This document shows positions 8,643-17,266 of a DNA stretch of 64,000 bases, piece by piece. Both the position numbers and the translations under genes were made by a program. The notes beneath the pieces are model-generated. The model was not told the origin of the DNA, ran no database searches, and saw nothing but the letters and a program-made list of their open reading frames with translations. This DNA is from Streptomyces sp. GS7 (GTDB lineage: Bacteria; Actinomycetota; Actinomycetes; Streptomycetales; Streptomycetaceae), in contig NZ_CP047146.1 in assembly GCF_009834125.1 (NCBI RefSeq), positions 4,395,501-4,459,500 of the forward strand, written 5' to 3'. How positions within the stretch are numbered: position 1 is the stretch's first letter; the number at the start of each line of letters is the position of its first letter.

Positions 8643-9735
8643 TGCCGTCTGGCCGTTCCGTCGGAGCGACACTGGCCATCAGAGCTTCGACACCAGGGGT
8701 GTTGAGCAGGTTGATGCGGATGTAGCCCCGATAGCCGTCCAATTCGAAGAACTTCGCGTCGAGGGCCAGGAACCGCTGGTGCGGCACCCGCGTACGGGCG
8801 AAGAGGAAGAAGCCGGCCTCGATCGGCATCTGAGCGGTCAGGGCGCCGCTGGCCGAGAGCGCAGTGTGGTTGGCCCGTATGTGCTGGAGCAGTGCGCCGT
8901 TGCCCTTGCCGAGCATGACATCGGCGGCGCGATGGGCGAAGAGCCGGTCGGAAACCGCGACGTCGCCGTGCAGGTTGACGTGGAGTTCGGCCAGCTCGTC
9001 GCGCAGGTGCTGCGGAGCGAGGAGGTGAGCGCAACGGTAGCCGTGGATCGACAGGTACTTGGTGGGGCAGATCATGCGCAGCGTCTGCTCCACCGGTAGG
9101 CGGGCGCTCGCCTCAGCCGGCTCGCCGTCCCACGGCATGTACTGGAAGGTGCCGTCGACGAACACGAGTGATCCGGTGGCCCGTTGCCAGGCGGCGATGG
9201 TCTCCCAGACCTTTGAGGGCACCCGCCGCCCGGCGTACCAGACGGGGTCGGTCAGTACCAGTACGGTCCGCTCGTCGGGCAGACGGAGCTCGAAGTCGGG
9301 CTCGAAGGCGTGGCGGTGGGTGACCGGGACGGGCTCGATCCCCATCCGCTGGAAGAGATAGGCGAGTTTGTAGTAGACGGGTGGGACGTAGTGGACTCTC
9401 CGGCGACCGGTCAGGGCCAGCCACGTGGTGAATGTCCCCAGGAGGCTGCTGGACCCGCCGCCCGGGGCGACGTTCCGCAGGGTGTAGGGGACACCGTCGT
9501 ACCGCTCGTGCATCGCGGCGATCTTGGACCGCAGCGTGGTGTCCTCGTCCAGGCCGGAGTAGCGGGTGACGTCCGCGAGGCGGTGCGGTGCGGTGTCGGC
9601 GAGCTCGCCGAGATACTCCTCGACGAACGGATGCCCGCCGTTGTAGTCGGAAACGAAGACCCGGGCTCCGGGCTGCTGCCGTTCCGCCTCGATGCGCTCG
9701 TGCCACTCCAGCATGCGAAACAGCCGCGGCCTCAT
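8632..9735 (-). CDS. PLP-dependent aminotransferase-like enzyme
   Basis: 367-residue fold-type I PLP enzyme of the class I/II group. Visible features are the phosphate-binding loop APGGGSSSLLG (90-100), FVDGTFQY with Asp194 placed to bind the pyridine nitrogen, and CPTKYLSIHGYR with Lys226 as the likely Schiff-base lysine. The N-terminal SDYNGGHPFVEEYLGELA replaces the usual substrate-gate segment. The exact substrate cannot be told. No biosynthetic partner genes are adjacent. Confidence 0.82.
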   Translation of the reverse strand: MRPRLFRMLEWHERIEAERQQPGARVFVSDYNGGHPFVEEYLGELADTAPHRLADVTRYSGLDEDTTLRSKIAAMHERYDGVPYTLRNVAPGGGSSSLLGTFTTWLALTGRRRVHYVPPVYYKLAYLFQRMGIEPVPVTHRHAFEPDFELRLPDERTVLVLTDPVWYAGRRVPSKVWETIAAWQRATGSLVFVDGTFQYMPWDGEPAEASARLPVEQTLRMICPTKYLSIHGYRCAHLLAPQHLRDELAELHVNLHGDVAVSDRLFAHRAADVMLGKGNGALLQHIRANHTALSASGALTAQMPIEAGFFLFARTRVPHQRFLALDAKFFELDGYRGYIRINLLNTPGVEALMASVAPTERPDGISG

Positions 9736-10071
9736 CTACACCCCTAAGGTCCTCGACAGCCAGGTCGACTTCAGTGTCAGGTGCCGCGGTGGCACTGACA
9801 ACGGGACAAGGCCGGCGCCACGCACGCACAAGGTAAGCAGAGTCTCCGAGGAGGAACTTCAGTACTGCATCACCCCCGGTGGATGGACATGCGGAGGCTG
9901 GGGCGGAGTGCGCCGAGGACCCGCGGATTGCGGGTGGTACTGACCACCACGCGAACGCCGAGGGCATGGCAGCGCCGCAACGCCCCGTGTTGCAACGCTC
10001 GGGACAACCCCAAGCCCCGGTACCGCGAGCAATGCTCATGACCTGTGGATCGGCCTTGGGTTGGGCGCGAA
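9736..10071. other. intergenic; possible decayed coding scrap
   Basis: On the minus strand around 9895-10020 a protein-like run (LQHGALRRCHALGVRVVVST, then TRNPRVLGALRPSL) lacks a start and any recognised family. The rest should hold the PLP-enzyme promoter. Confidence 0.3.
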
Positions 10072-10149
10072 GGGCGTACCTTCCCGAGTTGATCGACTTC
10101 TGGTCACCGAGTAGGCCGACGTTGCACCGTCGGTCGGGAAGGCACGCCC
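10072..10149. repeat. 16-bp inverted repeat before IS256 transposase
   Basis: 10072-10087 and 10134-10149 are inverted copies with one mismatch (GGGCGT.CCTTCCCGA), separated by 46 bases and ending exactly before the transposase start. It could be the left end or leader hairpin of the element. Confidence 0.65.
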
Positions 10150-11401
10150 GTGCTGAGAGTAGTGAATGCCGATGGAACGACCGAGACCGGCTTCCTGATC
10201 GACGACTTCGTCCGTGAGGGTGCGAGGCGAATGCCGGCCGCCGCCCTGGAGGGCGAAGTCAACGCAAATGTAGCCGAGTTGGCCGATCAGCGTGACGAGT
10301 CCGGGCGTCGCCGGGCGGTCCGCAACGGCTATCACCGGCCAAGGAAGGTCACGACCGCGGCCGGGGCGGTCGAGGTGAGGGCCCCGCGGGTGAACGACAA
10401 GCGGGTCGACGAGGCCACCGGCGAGCGCAAGCGGTTCTCCTCGGCGATCCTGCCGCCGTGGTGCCGCAAGTCCCCGAAGATCAGCGAAGTGCTGCCTCTG
10501 CTCTATCTGCATGGCCTGTCCTCCGGTGACTTCGTGCCCGCGCTGGAGCAGTTCCTCGGCTCCACCGCCGGCCTCTCACCGGCGACGGTCACCCGTCTCA
10601 CCCAGCAGTGGCAGGCCGACCACGCCGCGTTCGGCGAACGCGACCTCTCCGCCAGCGACTACGTGTATGTCTGGGCCGACGGCATCCACCTGCGCATACG
10701 ACTGCGCGAGGCGAAGTCGTGCGTACTCGTACTGATGGGCGCGCGCGGACGGCACCAAGGAGCTGATCACCACGAGCGACGGCTACCGCGAATCAGCCGA
10801 CTCCCGGGCGGATCTCCTGCGCGACTGCGCTCGGCGTGGTAGGCGCGCTCCCATCCTCGCCGTCGGCGACGGCGCACTCGGCTTCTGGAAGGCCCTGGCC
10901 GAGGTATTCCCCTAGACCCGCCATCAGAGGTGCTGGGTTCACAGGATCGCCAACGTTGCGAACGCCCCGCCGAATTCCGCCCAGCCCGGCGCGAAGAAGG
11001 CCCTGCAGAAGATCTACAACGCCGAAGACCGCGACCATGTGCTCAAGGCCGTCGCCACGTTCGCCAAGACCTACGGCCTGAAGTTCCCCAAGGCCGTCAA
11101 GAAGATCACCGACGACACGGACGAGCTGCTGGCGTTTTACGACTTCCCCGCCGAGCACTGGATCCACCTGCGCACCACCAACCCGATCGAGTCGACGTTC
11201 GCCACCGTCCGCCTGCGCACCAAGGTCACCCGGGGCGCCGGCAGCGCGGCCGCCGCGCTCGCCATGGTCTTCAAGCTCGTCGAGTCCGCCCAGCAGCGGT
11301 GGCGGGCGGTGAACGCACCCCACCTCCTCGCCCTCGTCCGCGCCGGAGCCCGCTTCGAACGAGGACAACTCGTCGAACGCACCGCCGTTGTCGTGGCATG
11401 A
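10150..11401 (+). pseudogene. IS256-family transposase, broken
   Basis: Nearly full-length Transposase_mut protein with at least two lesions. Frame 1 runs 10150-10740 (DDFVREGARRMPAAALEGEV, GYHRPRKVTTAAGAVEVRAP, VYVWADGIHLRIRL). About two bases are missing near 10740, shifting the frame. After FWKALAEVFP there is an in-frame TAG at 10913-10915, where an Asp or similar codon is expected before TRHQRCWVHR. The tail from 11039 (FAKTYGLKFPKAVKKI to FERGQLVERT) is open. The catalytic machinery cannot be made without suppression or repair. Confidence 0.85.
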
Positions 11402-11592
11402 GTGCCCCCCCCCGATGCCACTGAGTCTGCGGTTTGCGAGTGAGCGTTCGCCTGGGCAGCTCACGCGCACGGTCAGCCTGGATGACGAGATCGGGCTCCG
11501 CCGCCCGACGGAGGCGAACACTCCCTGTGGCGGACGTACACGGGCAGGGGGATGTCCAAGGCTGGAGTTCCTGCTGAGGAAGGGATATCCAG

Positions 11593-12561
11593 GTGGAACG
11601 CTGGGACCGGGTCGGACGGTGCGCGGGATACGGGGCGGCACTGGCCGTGTCGCCCTATCTGTTGATCAAGGTGTCGTGGGTCGTCGGCTCGCTGCTGGGA
11701 CTGGCGCCGATCGGGGAGGGCTTCAACCTGGCCGGTTGGGTCCTCCTCAACACCGTGACCATCGGCATGGCGGGGATCGGGATCGCCCTGGCGCTCGCCC
11801 TGGTGCGGCCCTGGGGCATGCGGATACCAGGGTGGCTGGTGGCCTTCTGCGCCTGGACGGGGGCAGGGTTCCTTGTGTCGATCCTGCCGTACGCCGTGCT
11901 CAGTACGGTGCTGGATGCTGCGCGCGGCGGCGCGGCGAACAGCGCGGGCGACGACTCTGCCATGCCTGGCTGGGAAGGCGCGCTGATCCAGTTCAGCTTC
12001 ATCGGGATGGGGCTGGGGCTGGCCCTCGCGCTCCCCGCCTACCTGCGGCGACGCTGGCCGGAAGCTTTCACCGCGCGCGTCGGGGAGAGTACCCGTACTG
12101 CTGTGCCATGGGCCGCTGCTGTCGCAGCCGTCGTCGGTCTTGCCTGGCTGTACTGGGCAGTTGGCGGCACCCTCGGAGTCGCACACCCGGCCGAGCGGGA
12201 CACCAATGGATACCTGCTGACGGGCGTGGGTGCGCTGTGGGCGCTCGCCGGATCCGCCGCCGTCTGGATGCTCGCCCGACAACGTTCTGCCCGGGTGCCC
12301 CACCACCTCCTGCTGACGATCGGCTGGCTGGGGTCGGGCTCGCTCTTCGCGTGGAGCGGCTGGAAACTGCCCCTCACGCTATTCGTCGCACTGGCTCACC
12401 CCAGCGACGTCACCTTGCCGGAAAACCTCGCCGTCGCTGCGGTGCTGCACCTCGCCGCCGTCGTGGCGGGGGTCGGCATGCTGAGATCACTTGTCGGCTC
12501 ACGCCCACGCGGCCCTGCTGGCACCAACCCGACACCCCTGCACACACAAGAGCTGGGTTGA
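11593..12561 (+). CDS. polytopic membrane protein
   Basis: 322-residue integral membrane protein with about eight hydrophobic helices. Examples are TVTIGMAGIGIALALALVRP, GALIQFSFIGMGLGLALALP and AVAAVLHLAAVVAGVGM. The GTG at 11593 follows AGGAAGGG by 9 bases. Loops are short and the C-terminus is Pro/Thr-rich. No transport motif or cofactor site is visible. Similar orphan proteins are common in Streptomyces; function is not inferable. Confidence 0.78.
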   Translation: MERWDRVGRCAGYGAALAVSPYLLIKVSWVVGSLLGLAPIGEGFNLAGWVLLNTVTIGMAGIGIALALALVRPWGMRIPGWLVAFCAWTGAGFLVSILPYAVLSTVLDAARGGAANSAGDDSAMPGWEGALIQFSFIGMGLGLALALPAYLRRRWPEAFTARVGESTRTAVPWAAAVAAVVGLAWLYWAVGGTLGVAHPAERDTNGYLLTGVGALWALAGSAAVWMLARQRSARVPHHLLLTIGWLGSGSLFAWSGWKLPLTLFVALAHPSDVTLPENLAVAAVLHLAAVVAGVGMLRSLVGSRPRGPAGTNPTPLHTQELG

Positions 12562-12602
12562 TACAGATGGCCAAACCCACCAATGGAGGCGTTCGGTCGC
12601 AC

Positions 12603-12631
12603 CAACCGATCCACAGGAATTGACAATTACT
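12603..12631 (-). repeat. 29-bp terminal-type repeat, copy 2
   Basis: Inverted partner of 4445-4473 (27 of 29 matches). Read on the minus strand it starts AGTAATTGTCAAT and points inward, as terminal inverted repeats do. Confidence 0.7.
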
Positions 12632-12802
12632 CACCGTGGAATCTGTGGGACGAGCGGGCAGTTGAGGTGCGGACCACCTACACCCTGTCGGGATTCAGTT
12701 GGCTCGCTGCAGAATCGTCGCCAGGGAAGTACAGCGCAGCTGCGTAGACGGTCGCAAAGAGCCCCGGCCCGCTGGTGAACGCCTCGGGGCTCCGGCATGA
12801 GG

Positions 12803-13004
12803 TTACACGTCTTCCTGGACGCTGGTGATGAACGCCGACCAGGACGACGCCGGGAAGACCAGGGAGGGCCACGGGGGTCTTTACTGTCCCGGACGGGGAC
12901 GACGCCGGGGATACCGGGGCCACCTCGATGCAGTTGCCGCCGTTGGCCTGGCTGTAGCTCGACTTCACCCAATCCGCGTCGGAGAGGTCGGGGGCGGTGC
13001 TCAT
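12803..13004 (-). pseudogene. DUF397 protein, frameshifted
   Basis: Starts ATG at 13004 with the family signature SDADWVKSSYSQANGGNCIE. After that the DUF397 core must be read in two further frames: GIPGVVPVRDSKDPRGP, then LVFPASSWSAFITSVQ to a stop at 12803. Two small indels are therefore present. DUF397 proteins normally partner the adjacent DUF5753 regulator, which is also damaged. Confidence 0.78.
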
Positions 13005-13841
13005 CGTTGTACTCCTTCATAGCGTGCTGAATGAGGGGGCGGGAATCGTCATGGGACAGGGCATCCGCGCACAGCCGCTCGAATGCCGCACGAGCTGTGG
13101 CAACTGCAGCCGCTGAGTCGTCCAATTGCCCCCGCTCGTAGGTCTCCTCGTACAGGACCTCGGTTCGATCCTGCCGCGTGATCAAGGTAAAGGGCGTTGC
13201 CCTCACGGGAGAAGCGATGAACGGGAACACCTGAAAGGTGATACATGGTTGTTCCGCCACGTCTGTAAGGTGCTGAAGCTGTTCCCGCATGACTGCCGGT
13301 CCGCCGACGTTGGTCCGTAGTGCTGCCTCATGCGGGATGACCCACCGGCCGCCCGCGGGCATGATGGGGGCGTAGGCCTGTCGAGGATCTCCCGTTGGCG
13401 TATTCGCTTCTCAACTTCACTTTTGATCTTGGAGGTTGAGTGATGCGGGTGCCCAGTGTGGTAGACCGCTTCGGCGTACGCCTGGGTTTGCAGTATGCCC
13501 ATGATTAGGGCAGGGGAGTAGTCGCAGATGGCCCGTGCTTCGCGCTCCAGCTCAAGGTACGGAATGAACCACACCGAGTTGCCCGGGTCGGCCTCCTGCT
13601 GACGCATCCGCGCGTACACGCCTGGGGTGCCAAACACCCTGTCGCACTGCTCTGCGAACTGCGCGCTCGCTAGCTGCTGCCCCCGCTCCACCTTGCTCAC
13701 GTATGACTGTTGGCAGCACAGCTTCGGCTAGCTGAGTTTGCACCAGTCACGGGTTTCACGGGCGTACTTGATCTCTAGCCCGATCGATTCGGCAGGTGAC
13801 TTGATCTCAGGTATGTCGCTCACGTGTGCAACTCGCCTCAT
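13005..13841 (-). pseudogene. DUF5753 XRE-type regulator, frameshifted
   Basis: Segments of an HTH_XRE/DUF5753 protein appear in order but in changing frames. They are IPEIKSPAESIGLEIKYARE with a stop at 13728, a scrambled helix-turn-helix, SKVERGQQLASAQFAEQCDR onward, ICDYSPALIMGILQTQAYAE, a shift near 13390, then NVGGPAVMREQLQHLTDVAE and ITRQDRTEVLYEETYERGQL. The start may be GTG 13823 or ATG 13841. With the DNA-binding helix disrupted it cannot act as a repressor. Confidence 0.8.
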
Positions 13842-13945
13842 TCCAAAGCGATTTGGAATGCCAAACGCGCTGGTCGACGCGTAGGCACGGTGAAAGCTAG
13901 TACTAGGACAGATACCCGACCAGAGCAGATGGGACACACGGAGGA

Positions 13946-14077
13946 ATGACGATGACGGCAAACACCTACCGGCGTGGTGCGTGGCTGGTGGACACGCAGC
14001 GCGGAAGGGTCGGTCAGTACATGGGATACGTCGGCGGGTACGTGCAGCTGCGCCCCGTCGGCGGAGGTGGCGAATAA
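13946..14077 (+). CDS. small Gly/Tyr-rich protein
   Basis: 43-residue product (or 41 from the ATG at 13952) with a strong GGAGG site just upstream. It reads TYRRGAWLVDTQRGRVGQYM then GYVGGYVQLRPVGGGG. It sits divergent to the DUF5753 regulator, a common arrangement in Streptomyces for short conserved proteins of unknown role. The stop is 10 bases before an IS5 insertion, so the coding part is not interrupted, but any downstream operon partner was separated. Confidence 0.6.
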   Translation: MTMTANTYRRGAWLVDTQRGRVGQYMGYVGGYVQLRPVGGGGE

Positions 14078-14125
14078 CGCCCCTTAAGACGTCGTCTCAT
14101 TTGGTGCACTCGGTAGTCTGCGGTC

Positions 14126-14479
14126 GTGGGGATCGTGGAACGTTTGGTGCCGGATGAGCTGTGGTCGTTGTTCGAGCGGGTGGTGCCGCCGGCTCCGAGT
14201 CGGCGGCAGGGTGGCGGCCGACGGATGTATGGGGATCGTGAAGTGCTGGCGGCGATCATCTTTGTCGCCACGTCAGGCTGTACCTGGAGGCAGTTGCCTC
14301 CGTCTTTCGGGCCGTCAGGGCCGACGGCCCACCGGCGCTTCACCGAGTGGACCAAGGCCAGGGTGTGGGCGAAGCTGCACCGCCTGGTGCTGGATGAACT
14401 GGGTTCGCGCGGCGACCTGGACTGGAGTCGCTGCGCGATCGACTCGGTGAACATGCGGGCCCTGAAAGGGGGGACCTGA
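14126..14479 (+). CDS. IS5-family transposase, first frame (OrfA)
   Basis: 117 residues from GTG at 14126. Contains the DUF4096/HTH-like N-terminal half: LVPDELWSLFERVVPP, GGGRRMYGDREVLAAIIFVA, SGCTWRQLPPSFGPS. It also holds the first catalytic Asp in WSRCAIDSVNMRA. It ends shortly after the run AAAGGGGGGA (14465-14474), where slippage back one base would enter the second frame. Confidence 0.85.
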   Translation: MGIVERLVPDELWSLFERVVPPAPSRRQGGGRRMYGDREVLAAIIFVATSGCTWRQLPPSFGPSGPTAHRRFTEWTKARVWAKLHRLVLDELGSRGDLDWSRCAIDSVNMRALKGGT

Positions 14480-14928
14480 CTGGTCCGAATCCTGTCGATC
14501 GAGGCAAGAAAGGCTCGAAGATCCACTTGATTACCGAGCGGATCGGTCTGCCCATCTCGATCGGCATCTCCGGCGCGAACCTGCACGACAGTCAGGCCCT
14601 CGAACCGCTCGTCCGCGGCATCCCGCCGATCCGTTCCCGCCGTGGCCCGCGCAGGCGACGTCCCGCAAAGCTGCACGCCGACAAGGGCTACGACTACGAC
14701 CACCTGCGGCGATGGCTCCGTTTACGCGGAATCACCCACCGCATCGCGCGCAAGGGCATCGAGTCCTCCACGCGACTGGGCCGCCACCGCTGGACCATCG
14801 AACGCACCATGGCCTGGCTCGCCGGCTGCCGACGACTCCACCGTCGCTACGAGCGCAAAGCCGACCACTTCCTCGCCTTCACCAGCATCGCCTGCACCCT
14901 CATCTGCTACCGCAGACTCACCAAATGA
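14470..14928 (+). CDS. IS5-family transposase, second frame (OrfB)
   Basis: Continuation of the transposase in the -1 frame: LTGPNPVDRGKKGSKIHLI, then KLHADKGYDYDHLR with the second Asp, then RHRWTIERTMAWLAGCRRLH with the Glu. It has no good start of its own, so it is probably made as a fusion by frameshifting. It ends inside the right inverted repeat. Confidence 0.83.
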   Translation, partial: GDLTGPNPVDRGKKGSKIHLITERIGLPISIGISGANLHDSQALEPLVRGIPPIRSRRGPRRRRPAKLHADKGYDYDHLRRWLRLRGITHRIARKGIESSTRLGRHRWTIERTMAWLAGCRRLHRRYERKADHFLAFTSIACTLICYRRLTK

Positions 14929-15064
14929 GACGTCCTCTAAATCTCCGCCCCAGTCGAGAACAATCGAATTCCTCCGAGTCGTGAGTCTCGGCGGGGGCGG
15001 GCAAGAACCCCGGCCACCTCATGGCCGGGCACCAAAGCCCACCTAGAAGCAAGGAGGAGACGAG

Positions 15065-15262
15065 ATGCAGTGTGCACCACCCCGGCCCGACGGCCACACG
15101 ACCGAGGTTGCCCCGCTCGCCGAGCTGGACCCGCTTCTGATTTCGACATCTGGCCCGGCATGTCCGGTGTGCGGCTCGGGTAACACCTACACCGAAACCG
15201 ACGACAACATGGTCACCTGGACAGTTTGCCAGGAACCCAGTTGCGGAGCGCGCTCCTGCTGA
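15065..15262 (+). CDS. small zinc-ribbon protein
   Basis: 65 residues, ATG at 15065 behind AAGGAGGAGA. The C-terminal half has CPVCGSGN and then CQEPSC, a C-x2-C plus C-x4-C pattern fit for one zinc ion. The N-terminal half is Pro-rich and probably unstructured. Function is unknown. The next gene encodes a second small ribbon, suggesting a pair. Confidence 0.7.
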   Translation: MQCAPPRPDGHTTEVAPLAELDPLLISTSGPACPVCGSGNTYTETDDNMVTWTVCQEPSCGARSC

Positions 15263-15363
15263 CCCGCCCGCGCAGCCCAGTCCGTGCCCTGCCCCCGTGG
15301 CGCAACGGCGCGGATTCGGGCTGTTCGATTCAACCGCCCTCCAGATTCAGCTACGGTGAGTGC

Positions 15364-15564
15364 ATGAGCAGTCACGACGGTGATCACATCCATCGCATCC
15401 TCAAGTCTGCAACCAGGAGCTGGGACACCGGCGAGCCCGTTGCGTGTGACCGATGTGGCGAACCGCTGATGTTCACCGGGCAGGAACGCGGTGGGACCCC
15501 ATCCATGGTGATCGTTACGAGCCACTGCCAGAACGGCTCATGCCCCGGCAAGTCCCTTCAATAG
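15364..15564 (+). CDS. small zinc-ribbon protein
   Basis: 66 residues from ATG 15364. It has CDRCGEPLMF and HCQNGSCPGK, again two cysteine pairs that can bind zinc. The hydrophobic strand MVIVTSHCQ lies between them. It is followed within 16 bases by a strong intrinsic terminator, so it likely ends a short transcript beginning upstream of 15065. Confidence 0.7.
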   Translation: MSSHDGDHIHRILKSATRSWDTGEPVACDRCGEPLMFTGQERGGTPSMVIVTSHCQNGSCPGKSLQ

Positions 15565-15579
15565 GGGAGTAGTAGCTGA

Positions 15580-15611
15580 CCCCGCCTGGAAGTCATTCAG
15601 GCGGGGTTTTT
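15580..15611 (+). terminator. intrinsic terminator
   Basis: Perfect 9-bp stem CCCCGCCTG / CAGGCGGGG with a 9-base loop followed by TTTTT, directly after the second zinc-ribbon gene. Confidence 0.9.
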
Positions 15612-16028
15612 GCGTTCTCTCCGCCGAGTGAGGCGGGACTCTAGCGAACTTCCCACAGGCCAAGGGGTAGGACCGCGAACCCGTTGCTCCGGCTTGTCCA
15701 ACCCTGGGTGTGCGCGTCCCACAGGCCGGACAGCACCCTTCACCGAGGCATCCACCCGCCGGGCGGTACCGGCACGGGACGCCCGGTGTGGCTCCACGGC
15801 CGTGATCCGCCCCCGCCCGGCACACACCACACACCCACGAACCCGCCAGAACAAACAACAAAGGACCACCACAACCAACCACACGCGAAGAACAGCTCAA
15901 TCAAACACAAAAGACCACAGACACCCCCCATGAAATCCCAACCAACCCCAGGCAACCCATCGAACCAGTCACCCCAAGCAGCGAGAGCGCATGGACGCAT
16001 GACTGACTGGGCGTCAGGTCCGCTTGGA
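15612..16028. other. gene-free, A/C-rich asymmetric stretch
   Basis: No gene recognised. From about 15825 to 15970 the plus strand is made almost only of A and C, with very few G or T, unlike its surroundings. A transcript from the minus strand would be G/U-rich. Confidence 0.6.
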
Positions 16029-16713
16029 TCAGAGGTCATGGGCTTGTCTCCTTACCCGCTGCGCCCCTAACAGCAGCACGGGCAGGGCGGTGGCGCCCGC
16101 GATCGCGCCGCGCTGCGTCGAGGAGGGCCCGAGCAGGGCCCTGGGCGCGGCGAGAATGATGGCGCCGGTGAGCAGTGGCACGATCAGGCTCAGCACCGCA
16201 CTCGTGGAGGCACCGGGGCCGTGGGGGAGAAGTGGGCGAGCAGGAGCAGGGGGAGGATGGCCAGTGGCAGCACCGTCGCCGGCACGACCAGTGCCCAGGC
16301 CATGGTCCAGCGCCCACTCCACACGGCCGCGAGCACCGCCAGCCAAACCAGTGTTCCTAGGCCCTGGTTGGCGAGGAGGAGCACGTTCGGGAGCCCGGGC
16401 GGCCCGACGGTTTTGATGCCGGGGCAACCAGCCACAACAGGCTCGCCACACCGTTACCCGTCGCGACCGCGACAGCCAGCGGGTCCGTCTGCGCCAGGAC
16501 CTGACCGGCCATCCGGTCGGAGCCCAGACCGGTGCGCAGCCGCAGACCGTGCCCGGCGACGTCGAGCACCTCACGCAGCCGACCGATCGAGCCGGCGCCC
16601 TGCGTCGCCTCGGCATAGATCGCGGTGAACTCGGCTTCGTGCTCGGCCTGGTAGGCGGCCGGATGAAGGCGCAGAGCCCAGCGCACGGCGCGTGAGCTGT
16701 CCTGCTGCGTCAT
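16029..16713 (-). pseudogene. membrane protein, frameshifted
   Basis: Begins ATG 16713 with AVRWALRLHPAAYQAEHEAE, a typical start of actinobacterial proteins encoded after PadR regulators. It then shows hydrophobic helices that require at least two frame changes: ATGNGVASLLWLVAPASK, then GLPNVLLLANQGLGTLVWLA and AWALVVPATVLPLAILPLLL, then STSAVLSLIVPLLTGAIILA. Rejoined it would be a roughly 225-residue membrane protein with five or six helices. Confidence 0.72.
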
Positions 16714-17066
16714 GCCAAAGCTCCCTTCGGGCGGACGGCGGGGGTGCGACGGGCGGCTATGCGGCGCTCCGCCTCGGCGACGACGGCACGCAGCCGCTCC
16801 GTCTCGGCGGCCAGCACCGAGCGGCCGGCCTCGGCGAGGGCGTAGACCTTGCGAGCCCGGCCGTCCACGACCTCCTCTCGCTCGACCCGGACCAGGCCCT
16901 GCTGGAGCAGCCGGTCCAACGCGCCGTAGAGGGTGCCGGTGCGCATCCGCGCGCGGCCCTGGGAGATCGCGTCGATCTCCTGGATCAGTCCGTAGCCGTT
17001 GCCTGGGCTCGTCGGCCAGGGCGGTGAGCAGGAGGAGCGTCGGCTCCTGAAGCGGTCGATCACTCT
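16710..17066 (-). pseudogene. PadR-family regulator, frameshifted at N-terminus
   Basis: The C-terminal 95 residues are intact PadR: GYGLIQEIDAISQGRARMRT, LYGALDRLLQQGLVRVERE, GRARKVYALAEAGRSVLAAE. The first 20 residues (SDRPLQEPTLLLLTALADEP) lie in another frame, displaced by one extra A near 17003. The expected ATG also reads AAG. A truncated product from GTG 17063 would lack a proper first helix. Its stop overlaps the start of the membrane protein (ATGA), typical of a PadR operon. Confidence 0.78.
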
Positions 17067-17266
17067 TGCCGCCTATATATCGGCGACCGGCATATCCTGT
17101 CGAGCGGTTCGTCAGTTCTACCGCTCGGCAGGCTGATCCGGCGGGCATGGACAGCTCACCGCTGGGACGAACGCCCGAACCGCCGACCATGACCACATGC
17201 CAATGCGTGCGGCCTTTAACTGGATCTCCGTATCCCGTTGCAACTACGCTGCGACGTTCTCGATTG

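Larger units (their letters stand above)
14088..14937 (+). mobile_element. intact IS5-family element (IS427-like)
   Basis: About 850 bp bounded by 19-bp inverted repeats, 14088-14106 and 14919-14937, sharing ACGTCTCATTTGGTG-type ends with 17 of 19 matches. TAA flanks both sides (14085-14087 and 14938-14940), consistent with a 3-bp target duplication. It carries two overlapping transposase frames joined by a likely -1 frameshift. This is the best candidate in the window for a still mobile element. Confidence 0.88.

Noticed and set aside
15740..16039. Possible minus-strand membrane peptide rich in Trp, Cys and Val
   Set aside because: It arises from the A/C-rich tract read in reverse (G/T-rich codons); no ribosome site or conserved feature.
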